From: an uncultured Ruminococcus sp.
Lineage (GTDB): Bacteria; Bacillota; Clostridia; Oscillospirales; Acutalibacteraceae
DNA: 46,647 bases
NCBI GenBank assembly: GCA_902789345.1
Contig: CADANT010000006.1
Location: 1-46,647 of the forward strand
Reading direction: 5' to 3'
Below, one piece after another: positions 15,484-24,107 of this stretch. Under the pieces are notes generated by a model that was not told where the DNA came from, made no database searches, and saw only the letters and a list, made by a program, of their open reading frames with translations. A program made the position numbers and the translations under genes. Position 1 is the stretch's first letter; each line of letters starts with the position of its first letter.

Positions 15484-15753
15484 ATGAAGCAGGAGGGTAA
15501 GGGTGCAATGAAAAAGCTGCCGTCGCTGTATAAGGAAGCTATGAACCATGCACCGTTTTTACAGTTTAACAGCAACAAAGAGGTTACCTTAGACGGCTGC
15601 AGAGGTATTTTGGAGTATCAAAAGGAAATTATAAGGGTAAATACAGGAACTATGATTATTGCCTTTAAGGGCAGGGGCTTAAATATAAAATGCTTAACAA
15701 CCTCATCTGTGGTAATAGGCGGATATATTACAGCTGTAGAGTTTTTAAGGTAG
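15484..15753 (+). CDS. yqfC: Sporulation protein YqfC
   Basis: 89 residues from the ATG at 15484, which has GGAGGTGA four bases ahead; a later ATG (15508) is also possible. The body LDGCRGILEYQKEIIRVNTG and GRGLNIKCLTTSSVVIGGYI matches YqfC, a short sigma-E-regulated sporulation protein of unknown mechanism. The stop codon directly precedes yqfD, as in other spore formers. Confidence 0.88.
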   Translation: MKQEGKGAMKKLPSLYKEAMNHAPFLQFNSNKEVTLDGCRGILEYQKEIIRVNTGTMIIAFKGRGLNIKCLTTSSVVIGGYITAVEFLR

Positions 15754-15762
15754 GTGCTTGCA

Positions 15763-16941
15763 GTGTTTGTGAACAGTATAATCAGGTGGCTGCGGGGCTA
15801 TGTGGTGTTTACAGCTAAAGGAAAATTTCCGGAAAGACTTATTAATCTTGCTATGCTGTCAGACATAGCAATTATTAATCCCATAGGGGGTAAAAGGCAA
15901 TTTTCGGCGCAGGTGTCGGTTGCCGACTATAAGGCGCTTTATAATATTCGCAGGCAGACCATGACCAGTCTAAAAATAAACAAAAAGGTAGGACTGCCGT
16001 TTATACTCTATAAAAACCGCCGCCGCAAGGGCTTGGCAATAGGCCTAGGTTTATTCTTTGCAATAATAAATGTGCTGTCAATGTTTATATGGAGTATTGA
16101 TATAGAGGGTAATAATCAGGTGAGTACCTGCCAAATGAAAGAAACACTTCGTGACAACGGGGTTTACATAGGCGCTTTTAAAAATAATTTAGATGTTTAC
16201 AAGGCTGAAAAGGACTTTGAACTGCAGTTGGGAAAGGTTGGCTGGATGTCTGTAAATATTATAGGCAGTACCGCCTCGGTAGAGCTAAGCGAAAGCTACG
16301 ATGTTCCCCAAATTGTAGACACCACCAAGCCCTGCAACCTAAAGGCAAAAAAGGCAGGGCAGATAATAAAAATGGATGTCAGAGAGGGGCAAAACTCTGT
16401 CAGCATAGGTGACGGTGTAGCTAAAGGTCAGCTTCTTGTAAGCGGTGTTGTAGAAATAGGCGAAACAGGCAAGGCGCAGTTTGTACACAGCGAGGGCGAA
16501 GTATATGCAGGTGTGCAGACAAAGGAAGTAATAACCATTCCAAACAGCGTAAGCTACCAATGCATAAAAGAGACTGATTCACGAAGAATGTTAAGCTTGA
16601 TAGGGCTTAATCTTCCCATTGATTTTAAGCAGATAGACAATGCCTCAAGCAGGCGCACAGTTACAGACAGCTTTGTGCTTAACAACAGAACTATGCCTAT
16701 TAGTATTGTAACAGAGAAGAATTATACAGCCCAAGGGGCGGATTATAATTTAAACAAAAAATCTGCGCAGGTTCTGGCGGATACCCGCCTGGCGTTAAAC
16801 GATGTATTCTGCCGTTGGAACTGTGACATAAAAAGTAAGCGGGTTGAATGTACCCAAAATAAAAACGACTATGTCTTTACAGCAAATTATTACTGCATTG
16901 AAGACATAGCCCAGTCTGTACCTATTAACATTGTCAATTAG
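15763..16941 (+). CDS. yqfD: Sporulation protein YqfD
   Basis: About 392 residues. The GTG at 15763 is preferred since AGGTG lies six bases before it; an earlier GTG at 15754 abuts the yqfC stop. The N-terminal cytoplasmic block (RWLRGYVVFTAKGKFPERLINLA) is typical of YqfD. One membrane segment near residues 85-110 (GLGLFFAIINVLSMFIW) leads to an outer region with VEGQN- and GDGVAKGQLLVSG-like barrel-sandwich wording. YqfD is a sigma-E stage IV sporulation protein. In many Firmicutes yqfCD is followed by phoH and ybeY; here the operon ends and a convergent gene follows. Confidence 0.9.
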   Translation: MFVNSIIRWLRGYVVFTAKGKFPERLINLAMLSDIAIINPIGGKRQFSAQVSVADYKALYNIRRQTMTSLKINKKVGLPFILYKNRRRKGLAIGLGLFFAIINVLSMFIWSIDIEGNNQVSTCQMKETLRDNGVYIGAFKNNLDVYKAEKDFELQLGKVGWMSVNIIGSTASVELSESYDVPQIVDTTKPCNLKAKKAGQIIKMDVREGQNSVSIGDGVAKGQLLVSGVVEIGETGKAQFVHSEGEVYAGVQTKEVITIPNSVSYQCIKETDSRRMLSLIGLNLPIDFKQIDNASSRRTVTDSFVLNNRTMPISIVTEKNYTAQGADYNLNKKSAQVLADTRLALNDVFCRWNCDIKSKRVECTQNKNDYVFTANYYCIEDIAQSVPINIVN

Positions 16942-17013
16942 ATATTTACTTAATAATGTTTTTAATTAAACTGAATTTCAGCGGTTAATTTAACACAGCC
17001 CTAATCAAAAATT

Positions 17014-17898
17014 CTACTCCAAGCCCTGTAAATTAAAGTCGGGAATGTATGTGCTTTTGGCTGAATTAAGCTCCTGTGCAAATCCGTCAAAATCCAGATC
17101 TGTAAGGCAGTTAAAAACCTTTTGGTATTCACGCCGTGTAATTTTCCTGTTTATTTCAGGGTATTGCTCCGCTATGCCGCAGGGTATGTACTGTGCCATC
17201 AGGCTTACGGTTAGCCGGCTTCCAAAATGGTTATGCAGGCTGTTAAGAGCGGCTATGGAATTTTTGGTGTTTGACGGCAGAATAAGGTGCCTTACAATTA
17301 CGCCCTTTTCCATAATGCCGTTATTATCGTATGTATTTCGCGGCTGCTGCCTAAGCATTTCGGCTATAGCGGCTACAGCTGTTTCGTGGTAGTTTTTAAC
17401 CTTTGAATATTTTTCGGCCAAAGTGTTGTCGGCATATTTAAAGTCCGGCAGGTAAATGTCTATGTAGCCCTCAAGCTTTTTCAGAGATTCAACGCTTTCA
17501 TAGCCGCCGCAGTTATACACCACAGGAACAGCAGGTTTGTATATATTCAGGCTTTCAATAACAGCGTTTAAAAAATGCGTAGGGTTTACCAGGTTAATGT
17601 TATGTACGCCTTGCTGTTCAAGCCTTTTGTAGCAGTCAGCCAGCTGTTGGGGCGTAAGCTCCTTGCCAAAGTTTTGGGTGGAGATTTTATAATTTTGACA
17701 AAACACACATTTTAATACACAACCGCTGAAAAACACTGTGCCGCTGCCACAGGTACCGCTTATGCAAGGCTCTTCCCACATATGCTTGGCTACCCTTGCC
17801 ACCACGGCATTTTCACCCATTTTGCAAAAGCCCTTGCCTACAGACGCTTCTCTTATTACACCGCAGTGCCTTGGACAGACTGTACATATGCCACTCAA
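17014..17898 (-). CDS. Radical SAM protein, PflA/PflX-like
   Basis: 294 residues from a TTG start with GGGAGG seven bases ahead. The radical SAM cluster motif is C-x3-C-x2-C in GCVLKCVFCQNY (near residue 60), with an additional N-terminal CTVCPRHC...GFCKMG cysteine cluster typical of the PflX/COG1313 branch. These proteins resemble pyruvate formate-lyase activase but their substrates are mostly unknown. No glycyl-radical enzyme gene is nearby, so activase function is not shown. Convergent with yqfD and monocistronic. Confidence 0.88.
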   Translation of the reverse strand: MSGICTVCPRHCGVIREASVGKGFCKMGENAVVARVAKHMWEEPCISGTCGSGTVFFSGCVLKCVFCQNYKISTQNFGKELTPQQLADCYKRLEQQGVHNINLVNPTHFLNAVIESLNIYKPAVPVVYNCGGYESVESLKKLEGYIDIYLPDFKYADNTLAEKYSKVKNYHETAVAAIAEMLRQQPRNTYDNNGIMEKGVIVRHLILPSNTKNSIAALNSLHNHFGSRLTVSLMAQYIPCGIAEQYPEINRKITRREYQKVFNCLTDLDFDGFAQELNSAKSTYIPDFNLQGLE

Positions 17899-18047
17899 CT
17901 TAAAGCCTCCCTTTGTATAATTAACATTACAAGTTTATAATAAAAAGGCAGTATGGTCAACCTTTTGCGGAAAATTGCCGATTCTATGTGTTGTGCTTTA
18001 GCTAATTACCGTGTAAAATTTGGATTCTTTATTTTTCTGAAAATATA

Positions 18048-18056
18048 TGTTACAAT
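18048..18056 (+). promoter_or_regulatory. Extended -10 promoter of the ASKHA protein gene
   Basis: TGTTACAAT at 18048-18056, with only TTTATT near the -35 position. The leader is about 30 bases. Confidence 0.45.
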
Positions 18057-18095
18057 AATGCCGTAAAAAGTTACTTTTGACGAGAGGTAATTATT

Positions 18096-19193
18096 ATGAG
18101 CAACAATCCCTTTATGAAATATACAGAGCAGGGCATAGGCTACATTGACAGCAACTGCTCTATAAATAAATTAATTATTGCACAGGTACCTGTTAAGGGA
18201 ATTGCCGATGAAATTGAGGGTAAAGCAGTGTCGGAGATTTTTTCTACAGCCGCCATTACCAAAAGGGCGCTGAAGGACAGGCAGCTGCTAAAGGTTTCGC
18301 CCGAAGTGCCAGAGGGTGAACTGCCCTTTATTCTTATGAATTCTGCCGACAGTACAGACCCACAGGTTAAACAGGCCGCACTTAATATTGCAAACGATTT
18401 CGGCTCAAGGCTGGGGTTGATACTTCTAACTCTGAAAACGGCATTGCCTAAAAACCGCAGTGCAAGACCGGACTGGAAAGAGGAACATTGGCAGTATTGG
18501 CAAAATTTAAAAACAATTTTTATTGTAGGGGGACTTACCCACGGAAAGTTTGGTGCACAGCTTATAGAACGCACAAAACAGGTGTGCCAAATAAACGGCA
18601 GTACGGCTTATGAAATAAAGGCCTTTGAAAATGCGACTTATATTGGCGTTATGGGCTGTACAAAGCTTTTAAAAGAACCAAACGGTGTAAATGTTTTAAT
18701 GGATTTCGGCCAAACAAATATGAAACGCAGTATAGTTACCCGGCAAAACGGTGAGGTGGTTTCGGTAAAAAACCTGCCGCTAATGCGTTCAAAATATATG
18801 CAGTGGAATATTCCGGACGAGGCCGAAAAGGAAAAGCAGGCAAAGCTTTTGCACAGGTACATAATGTCGGCAATAACCGACGCATATAAAAAAGCAGAGA
18901 GTATGGGCAGTGTAGGCAACGAAATTGTTATAAGCATAGCAAGCTACACCCACAACGGAGTGCTTGATACTAAAAGAGGCGGTTACTCTAAGCTTTCGGT
19001 TTTATATAAAAATTACGGAGAATATCTTAGCGAGGAGCTATCCGGCGTGCTTAAAAGGCCTATAAAGGTTACGCTTGTGCACGACGGTACGGCAGTGGCG
19101 CTTAACTTTATAAACTACCCCGATTCCGTATGCTTAACCTTAGGTACATTTTTCGGTGTAGGCTTTACGGACATATGGCAGACACTTAATTAA
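18096..19193 (+). CDS. Unknown ASKHA-fold (hexokinase/ROK-like) protein
   Basis: 365 residues, GAGAGGTAA before the ATG. The C-terminal half has sugar-kinase-like nucleotide motifs: DFGQTNMKRSIV (phosphate-1, residues ~209-220), VHDGTAVALNF (phosphate-2-like, ~328) and LTLGTFFGVGF (adenosine/Gly motif, ~347). The N-terminal half shows no motif I recognise. The order suggests an ATP-binding kinase or a non-enzymatic relative. Neighbours give no clue to substrate. It is a single-gene unit ended by the terminator at 19242. Confidence 0.6.
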   Translation: MSNNPFMKYTEQGIGYIDSNCSINKLIIAQVPVKGIADEIEGKAVSEIFSTAAITKRALKDRQLLKVSPEVPEGELPFILMNSADSTDPQVKQAALNIANDFGSRLGLILLTLKTALPKNRSARPDWKEEHWQYWQNLKTIFIVGGLTHGKFGAQLIERTKQVCQINGSTAYEIKAFENATYIGVMGCTKLLKEPNGVNVLMDFGQTNMKRSIVTRQNGEVVSVKNLPLMRSKYMQWNIPDEAEKEKQAKLLHRYIMSAITDAYKKAESMGSVGNEIVISIASYTHNGVLDTKRGGYSKLSVLYKNYGEYLSEELSGVLKRPIKVTLVHDGTAVALNFINYPDSVCLTLGTFFGVGFTDIWQTLN

Positions 19194-19241
19194 ATAGTAT
19201 AACACTACACAGAAAAGATTAATAATAGCTTACAAAACAAA

Positions 19242-19296
19242 GCCTCGGCACAGCATACCGTTATTGTTATGGTACACTGTGCCGAGGCATTTTATT
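19242..19296. terminator. Bidirectional terminator between convergent genes
   Basis: GCCTCGGCACAG (19242-19253) and CTGTGCCGAGGC (19277-19288) pair perfectly, with an inner ATACC/GGTA hairpin. T-rich flanks on both strands (ATTTTATT and, on minus, TTTGTTTTG). Serves the ASKHA gene and mgtE. Confidence 0.9.
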
Positions 19297-19344
19297 GTGT
19301 TCTTAATTTTTGTATTCTTAATTTTATATTATGAATTCTAAGGC

Positions 19345-20703
19345 TTAAATTCCCAACAGCAGGGTTGCTATTTGGAAATAAACTATCAGGGATATTGCAT
19401 CTACAGCTGTTGTAATGAACGGACTAGCCATTACAGCAGGGTCAAAGCCAACCTTTTTAGCAAGCATTGGCAGTACACAACCTATAATCTTTGCAAAAAA
19501 TACTGTAACAATTAGTGTTAGGCAAACTACAAGTGATACCCAGAGTCCTACTTGGTCAAACAGCATAAGCTTTGCAAAATTGGCAATTGCAAGGGTAACA
19601 CCGCACATTAGGGCTACTCGTATTTCTTTCCACATTACCTTAAATATATCTACAAACTCTATTTCTCCCAAAGATAAACCTCTTATAACGGTTACAGAGG
19701 CTTGGCTTCCTGAGTTACCGCCGGTATCCATAAGCATAGGTATAAATGCAGTCAGTGTTACCTGAGCAGCAAGGGCGTCTTCAAAGCTTGTAATAATCAT
19801 TCCTGTAAAGGTTGCGGAAATCATAAGCAGCAGCAGCCAGGGAATACGCTTTTTCCAGGTTTCAAATACACCGGTTTTAAGGTAAGGCTTGTCGGTAGGC
19901 GTAATAGCAGCCATCATTTCCATATCTTCCGTTACCTCGTCCTCCATAACATCAATAGCGTCGTCTACGGTAACAATTCCTACCAGCCTAAATTCCTTGT
20001 CTACTACAGGAATTGTAAGAAAATCATATTTTTTAAATTGATTTGCAACCTCTTCTTTGTCGTCTAGGGTGTTTACGGCTATAACATTTGTTTCCATTAT
20101 GTCCTGTACTACATCATCATCGTCGCTTAGCAGTAAGGTACGCAGTGAAAGCATACCTACCAAAGTACGGTTTGGCGTGGTTACATAGCCTGTATAAATG
20201 GTTTCTTTGTCTACACCTGTACGGCGAATACGCTTTATAGCATCGCCTACTGTCATAGCAGGGCGCAGTGAAACATATTCTGTTGTCATTATGCTTCCTG
20301 CACTGTCGTCAGGATATTTTAAAATTTCATTAATTGCTTTTCTTGTTTCATTGTCGGCAGATCTTAAAATTCTTTTAACTACATTTGCCGGCATTTCCTC
20401 TACCAGGTCTACCATATCGTCCACATAAAGCTCGTCTACAACCTCTTTAAGCTCGGTGTCGCTAAAGCCGTGGATAAGCATGGTTTGTGCGTCCTCGTCC
20501 ATTTCCACAAAGGTTTCAGCCGCCAGCTCCTTTGGTAACAGTCTGTACAACAGTGGAAGCCTGTCCTGGTCTATATCGTCAAATAACGCCGCTATGTCAA
20601 TTGCCTGCATAGTGGTAAGTACATCACGAATAGTGACATACTTTTTTTGGTCCAGTAATGACTCTATGGTTTTGCCCATAGTCATTAGGTAGTTCTGTTC
20701 CAT
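19345..20703 (-). CDS. mgtE: Magnesium transporter MgtE
   Basis: 452 residues. The ATG at 20703 follows AGGAGG by 8 bases; a GTG two codons upstream would sit too close to the site. Residues 1-130 are the helical Mg2+-sensing N-domain, residues ~135-260 two CBS domains (SIMTTEYVSLRPAMTV, VGDAIKRIRR, VVDKEFRLVGIVTVDDAIDV), and the C-terminal third has five membrane helices with the conserved PMLMDTGGNSGSQAS motif of the pore. It imports Mg2+ (or Co2+) and is gated by cytosolic Mg2+. Preceded by a 300-base leader with a tiny ORF; no classical M-box was recognised. Confidence 0.96.
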   Translation of the reverse strand: MEQNYLMTMGKTIESLLDQKKYVTIRDVLTTMQAIDIAALFDDIDQDRLPLLYRLLPKELAAETFVEMDEDAQTMLIHGFSDTELKEVVDELYVDDMVDLVEEMPANVVKRILRSADNETRKAINEILKYPDDSAGSIMTTEYVSLRPAMTVGDAIKRIRRTGVDKETIYTGYVTTPNRTLVGMLSLRTLLLSDDDDVVQDIMETNVIAVNTLDDKEEVANQFKKYDFLTIPVVDKEFRLVGIVTVDDAIDVMEDEVTEDMEMMAAITPTDKPYLKTGVFETWKKRIPWLLLLMISATFTGMIITSFEDALAAQVTLTAFIPMLMDTGGNSGSQASVTVIRGLSLGEIEFVDIFKVMWKEIRVALMCGVTLAIANFAKLMLFDQVGLWVSLVVCLTLIVTVFFAKIIGCVLPMLAKKVGFDPAVMASPFITTAVDAISLIVYFQIATLLLGI

Positions 20704-20874
20704 GTTCACATCCTCCTAATTTTATTTGTTAGGTCTTGGGCTAGGCATAAATTAACAGTCAATCTTTAATGCAAAGCAAAATTACCGTTGAAAGCTTACA
20801 CAAAAAGCCAACCGCCTATTTAGGCCTAATATTAGAAGTACAGTAAACACAGCATAGGGTTTTATATTGATGTG

Positions 20875-20900
20875 ATTAAAAATAAACGCAAAAAGCGTTT
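20875..20900 (-). terminator. Terminator-like hairpin inside the mgtE leader
   Basis: On the minus strand AAACGC, five T, GCGTTT, then ATTTTTAA. It overlaps the last codons of the small ORF at 20876-20956 and lies 170 bases before mgtE, so it may attenuate the transcript. Confidence 0.5.
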
Positions 20901-20956
20901 GCAATCAAACATAATAAAGGCCCGGGAGCTGTGCTGTTACTACTTCCTGCGTCCAT
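20876..20956 (-). CDS. Small ORF in the mgtE leader
   Basis: A 26-codon frame beginning MDAGSSNSTAPGPLLC and ending NAFCVYF. AGAGGTGA lies 5 bases ahead of the ATG, a near-perfect site, so translation is likely. Its hydrophobic end overlaps a terminator-like hairpin. It could be a leader peptide that controls mgtE, or the N-terminal stub of a decayed CNNM/CorC-type Mg2+ transporter, whose proteins often begin with MD, small residues, a hydrophobic run and NAFF. I cannot decide between these. Confidence 0.45.
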   Translation of the reverse strand: MDAGSSNSTAPGPLLCLIANAFCVYF

Positions 20957-21012
20957 TCTATTCACCTCTCATTGCAAAATAATTGTGATATATATAACTA
21001 TACCACCGTATA

Positions 21013-21041
21013 ATTTTACAGCTAATATAAAAAACTGTCAA
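21013..21041 (-). promoter_or_regulatory. Sigma-A promoter of the mgtE leader transcript
   Basis: Minus strand TTGACA (21036-21041), 17 bases, TAAAAT (21013-21018). Transcription would start near 21006, giving a 300-base leader before mgtE. Confidence 0.75.
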
Positions 21042-21224
21042 TATTAATTTAATGGTTACTAATGTTAAGACTGTTATATTTTATAATGTAAAAATAAATT
21101 TTGTGTGATTAAAATATAAAAACTATTTATAAGAAAATATGCACAGTAAATAGCTTGAATACGCTAGTGAATTTATACAAACATACAAAACACCTAATTC
21201 CTATATAATTTATAGGTTTTATTG
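21042..21224. other. AT-rich divergent spacer
   Basis: DNA between the mgtE and cysK promoters. No coding frame or recognisable repeat seen. Confidence 0.5.
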
Positions 21225-21252
21225 TTGACATTGGGGAATTATCTGTTATAAT
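21225..21252 (+). promoter_or_regulatory. Sigma-A promoter of cysK
   Basis: TTGACA (21225-21230), 16 bases, TATAAT (21247-21252). The leader is about 60 bases. An ATACC...GTAT-like element just downstream could be a sulfur-regulator site but is too weak to call. Confidence 0.8.
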
Positions 21253-21319
21253 ATGAGTATAGTAAACATACCGATAAAGTAAGTATTAAAAATTAATTAA
21301 TTTATAGGAGGAACACACA

Positions 21320-22252
21320 ATGGCAAACATTTATAAAGGCACAATAGGACTAATCGGCAACACACCTTTGGTTGAGGCTGTAAACATTGAAAAGGCAAAT
21401 AACCTAAAGGCAACAATTCTTCTAAAGCTTGAGTATTTTAACCCGGCAGGCAGTGTAAAAGACAGAATAGCTAAGGCTATGATAGAGGACGCTGAAAATA
21501 AGGGACTTCTAAAGTCTGATTCTGTTATTATAGAACCTACTTCCGGTAACACAGGTATCGGCTTGGCCGCTATAGCAGCAGCTAAGGGCTACCGTGTTAT
21601 TCTTACAATGCCTGAAACAATGAGCGTTGAGCGCAGAAATATTCTAAAGGCATATGGTGCCGAAATTGTTCTTACAGACGGAGCAAAGGGCATGAAGGGT
21701 GCTATTGAAAAGTCAGAAGAGCTTGCAAAGGAAATACCAAACAGCTATATCCCTGGTCAGTTCTCTAACCCTGCAAACCCTGCAATGCACCGTGCAACTA
21801 CAGGCCCTGAAATTTGGAACGATACAGACGGAAATGTAGACATTTTTGTAGCCGGCGTAGGTACTGGCGGTACAGTTACAGGTGTAGGTGAATATCTGAA
21901 GTCACAGAATCCTAATGTTAAAATTGTTGCAGTAGAGCCAAAAACTTCACCTGTACTTTCAGAGGGCAAGGCAGGCCCTCACAAAATACAGGGTATAGGA
22001 GCAGGCTTTGTACCGGAAACACTTGACACAAGCATTTATGACGAGGTTATTCCAGTAAGCAATGAAGATGCTTTTGAGGTTTCAAAGCAAATTGCTAAAA
22101 CAGAAGGTGTGCTTGTAGGTATATCATCAGGTGCGGCACTAAAGGCGGCTTTGGAGCTTGCAGAAAGACCGGAAAACAGCGGCAAGACTATTGTTGCACT
22201 TCTGCCTGACAGCGGTGACAGATATTATTCTACACAGCTTTTTGGTGAATAA
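21320..22252 (+). CDS. cysK: Cysteine synthase (O-acetylserine sulfhydrylase)
   Basis: 310 residues, typical length. It joins sulfide to O-acetylserine to form cysteine, using pyridoxal phosphate bound to Lys in [11 protein letters not shown] (residue ~47). Other motifs are the substrate loop [12 protein letters not shown], the phosphate-binding [12 protein letters not shown], and the late GISSGAAL segment. The TSGNTG motif and length favour CysK over cystathionine beta-synthase. GGAGG lies before the ATG. No serine acetyltransferase gene is adjacent. Single-gene unit with a strong promoter and terminator. Confidence 0.95.
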   Translation: MANIYKGTIGLIGNTPLVEAVNIEKANNLKATILLKLEYFNPAGSVKDRIAKAMIEDAENKGLLKSDSVIIEPTSGNTGIGLAAIAAAKGYRVILTMPETMSVERRNILKAYGAEIVLTDGAKGMKGAIEKSEELAKEIPNSYIPGQFSNPANPAMHRATTGPEIWNDTDGNVDIFVAGVGTGGTVTGVGEYLKSQNPNVKIVAVEPKTSPVLSEGKAGPHKIQGIGAGFVPETLDTSIYDEVIPVSNEDAFEVSKQIAKTEGVLVGISSGAALKAALELAERPENSGKTIVALLPDSGDRYYSTQLFGE

Positions 22253-22292
22253 TAAAAAATTAACACATTTTAATGTTAATTATGTAAGCGTA

Positions 22293-22326
22293 ACGGCGGC
22301 TCAATTTACAGAGCTGCCGTTTTTTT
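22293..22326 (+). terminator. Intrinsic terminator of cysK
   Basis: ACGGCGGCTC and GAGCTGCCGT pair with one G-U, followed by seven T. Confidence 0.92.
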
Positions 22327-22474
22327 ACAGCTATATATTTTGTTTAAAGAGCCAAACTAATAATTACCAATACTAAGTATAGTTTAAAGATTGTACGAAA
22401 TATTTAAGCTGAATTTTTTATGTTGTATAACTGATTTTATGATTGGTTGTTATTAAGGGGGCATTTTAATTAAT

Positions 22475-23398
22475 ATGAGAGATGTTGTAATTGTCGGCGG
22501 CGGCCCTGCCGGACTAAGTGCGGCGGTGTATGCAAAAAGGGCTATGCTTGACAGTGTTCTAATAGAAAAATCGCCTGTAGGTGCAGGGCAGATAGCCGAA
22601 AGCGACCGTGTAGATAACTACTTAGGTCTTTTAGGTGAAAACGGATATGCACTGGCGCTAAAGTTTAGAAACCACGCCGCAAAGGTAGGAGTGGAGTTTG
22701 TAACAGGTGAGGCAGTAAAAATAAGAGCTGGCACAGGTTATTACATTGTATGGCTTGCAGACGGAGAGAAAATAGAAACAAAAACAATCATTTTTGCCCT
22801 TGGCGCTAACAGAAAAAAGCTTGAAATTAAAGGGGAACAGGAGCTTACAGGCAAGGGCGTGTCATACTGTGCTGTATGCGACGGCGCATTTTGCAGGGGA
22901 AAAACAGTTGTTGTTGTAGGGGGCGGTGACACTGCCGCCGGAGATGCCGTATTGCTTTCTAAAATAGCAGAAAAGGTAATTCTGGTGCATAGAGGTAGTT
23001 CTCTTAGAGCAAGCCACAGCCTGCAACAGCAATTAGCCGATTTAAACAATGTACAGCTTATGCTGAATGCGTCACTAACAGAAATTATAGGTGACAGCAG
23101 GGTAACAGGGGTTGCTTTAAAATGCACCAGCGGTAATAAAACCTTGAGTGTAAGCGGTGTGTTTGTGGCTGTTGGCACCAGCCCAAATTCACAGCTTTTA
23201 AAAGAGCTTGTACAGTGTGACAGTAACGGGTATGTTTTAGCGGACGAAACAGGGGAGACCTCTGCCAAGGGTATATTTGTTGCAGGTGATGTACGGACAA
23301 AGCCTGTAAAACAGGTTATTACAGCTGTAGCAGACGGGGCAAACTGTGTGTTTTCAGCGGAAAAATATTTACAAAAAATAAAGGCCTATAAAAAATAA
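22475..23398 (+). CDS. trxB: Thioredoxin-reductase-like flavoprotein
   Basis: 307 residues, normal for TrxB. FAD motif GGGPAGLSAA (residues 8-17), redox pair C132-A-V-C135 followed by DG, second nucleotide motif VVVVGGGDTAAGDA (~147-158), and the terminal FAD motif GIFVAGDVR. The NADPH-binding HRRxxxRA of classical enzymes reads HRGSSLRAS here, lacking the second Arg, so the electron donor may not be NADPH. No thioredoxin gene is adjacent. GGGGG lies about 13 bases before the ATG, an unusually long gap. The symbol reflects similarity only. Confidence 0.85.
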   Translation: MRDVVIVGGGPAGLSAAVYAKRAMLDSVLIEKSPVGAGQIAESDRVDNYLGLLGENGYALALKFRNHAAKVGVEFVTGEAVKIRAGTGYYIVWLADGEKIETKTIIFALGANRKKLEIKGEQELTGKGVSYCAVCDGAFCRGKTVVVVGGGDTAAGDAVLLSKIAEKVILVHRGSSLRASHSLQQQLADLNNVQLMLNASLTEIIGDSRVTGVALKCTSGNKTLSVSGVFVAVGTSPNSQLLKELVQCDSNGYVLADETGETSAKGIFVAGDVRTKPVKQVITAVADGANCVFSAEKYLQKIKAYKK

Positions 23399-23401
23399 GC
23401 C

Positions 23402-23452
23402 TAAAAAATACCGACCACAAAAACAGGTTGTAGCCCGTTTTGTGGTCGGTAT
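23402..23452 (-). terminator. Shared terminator between trxB-like and pdxT
   Basis: ATACCGACCACAAAA and TTTTGTGGTCGGTAT form a long perfect stem. The T run (TTTTTTAG) is on the minus strand, so it works best for pdxST, with weaker tail on the plus strand. Confidence 0.88.
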
Positions 23453-23497
23453 AAATTTATTTTCAGTGTATTAAAAGATTTTATTGTTTGTGCACTG

Positions 23498-24073
23498 TTA
23501 CTTACTCTCTGTAATCATATCAAGAAAATACTTATGCACACAGGTATTGTCGGTTAATTCCGGATGGAATGCAGTAGCCAAAAATCTGCCCTGCCTTGCC
23601 GCTACAATTTTGCCGTCAACAGTTGACAGTATATCAACATTTTTAGACGCTTCTTTAATGTATGGGGCACGAATAAACACCATAGGAATACCGCCAATGC
23701 CGTCAAACTCGGCTGTAGTGCTGAAGCTGCCTAACTGTCTGCCGTAGGCGTTGCGCTTAGCAGTACATTCCATTAAGCCCAGTGGAACGGCCTTTGGGTC
23801 TTCTGTGTTTTGTGACATCATTATAAGTCCTGCACAGGTACCGAAAACAGGAAGTTTTTCATTGTTTATTTTATTCAGCAGTGCTTCCCTCATATTAAGG
23901 TCGTCAAGCAGTTTGCTTATAACAGTGCTTTCGCCGCCGGGAATAATTATACCGTCTAGGTCTTGCTGTAGGTCTTTTAGCTGTCTTAGCTCTATGCTTT
24001 CTGCATTTAGCTGTGAAAGCATTTTTATATGCTCCTCAAAAGCTCCTTGCAGTGCCAGTACACCTATTTTCAT
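23498..24073 (-). CDS. pdxT: Pyridoxal 5'-phosphate synthase glutaminase subunit
   Basis: 191 residues. It releases ammonia from glutamine and passes it to PdxS. The catalytic triad is visible: Cys in VFGTCAGLIM (nucleophile elbow, ~79) and His-Glu in AFHPELT near the C-terminus, plus the diagnostic PGGEST loop. Lies 34 bases after pdxS in one operon. Length and motifs are typical. Confidence 0.96.
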   Translation of the reverse strand: MKIGVLALQGAFEEHIKMLSQLNAESIELRQLKDLQQDLDGIIIPGGESTVISKLLDDLNMREALLNKINNEKLPVFGTCAGLIMMSQNTEDPKAVPLGLMECTAKRNAYGRQLGSFSTTAEFDGIGGIPMVFIRAPYIKEASKNVDILSTVDGKIVAARQGRFLATAFHPELTDNTCVHKYFLDMITESK

Positions 24074-24107
24074 TGTAAAGCTCCTTTATGAGGCGGTGCA
24101 GACAGGC

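Noticed and set aside
20704-21006. M-box Mg2+ riboswitch upstream of mgtE
   Set aside because: I could not find the conserved M-box core sequences or pairing; only a small ORF and terminator hairpin are visible.
21253-21319. CymR/Rrf2 operator in front of cysK
   Set aside because: Only an ATAC...GTAT pair separated by 11 bases, with no good match to the known motif.
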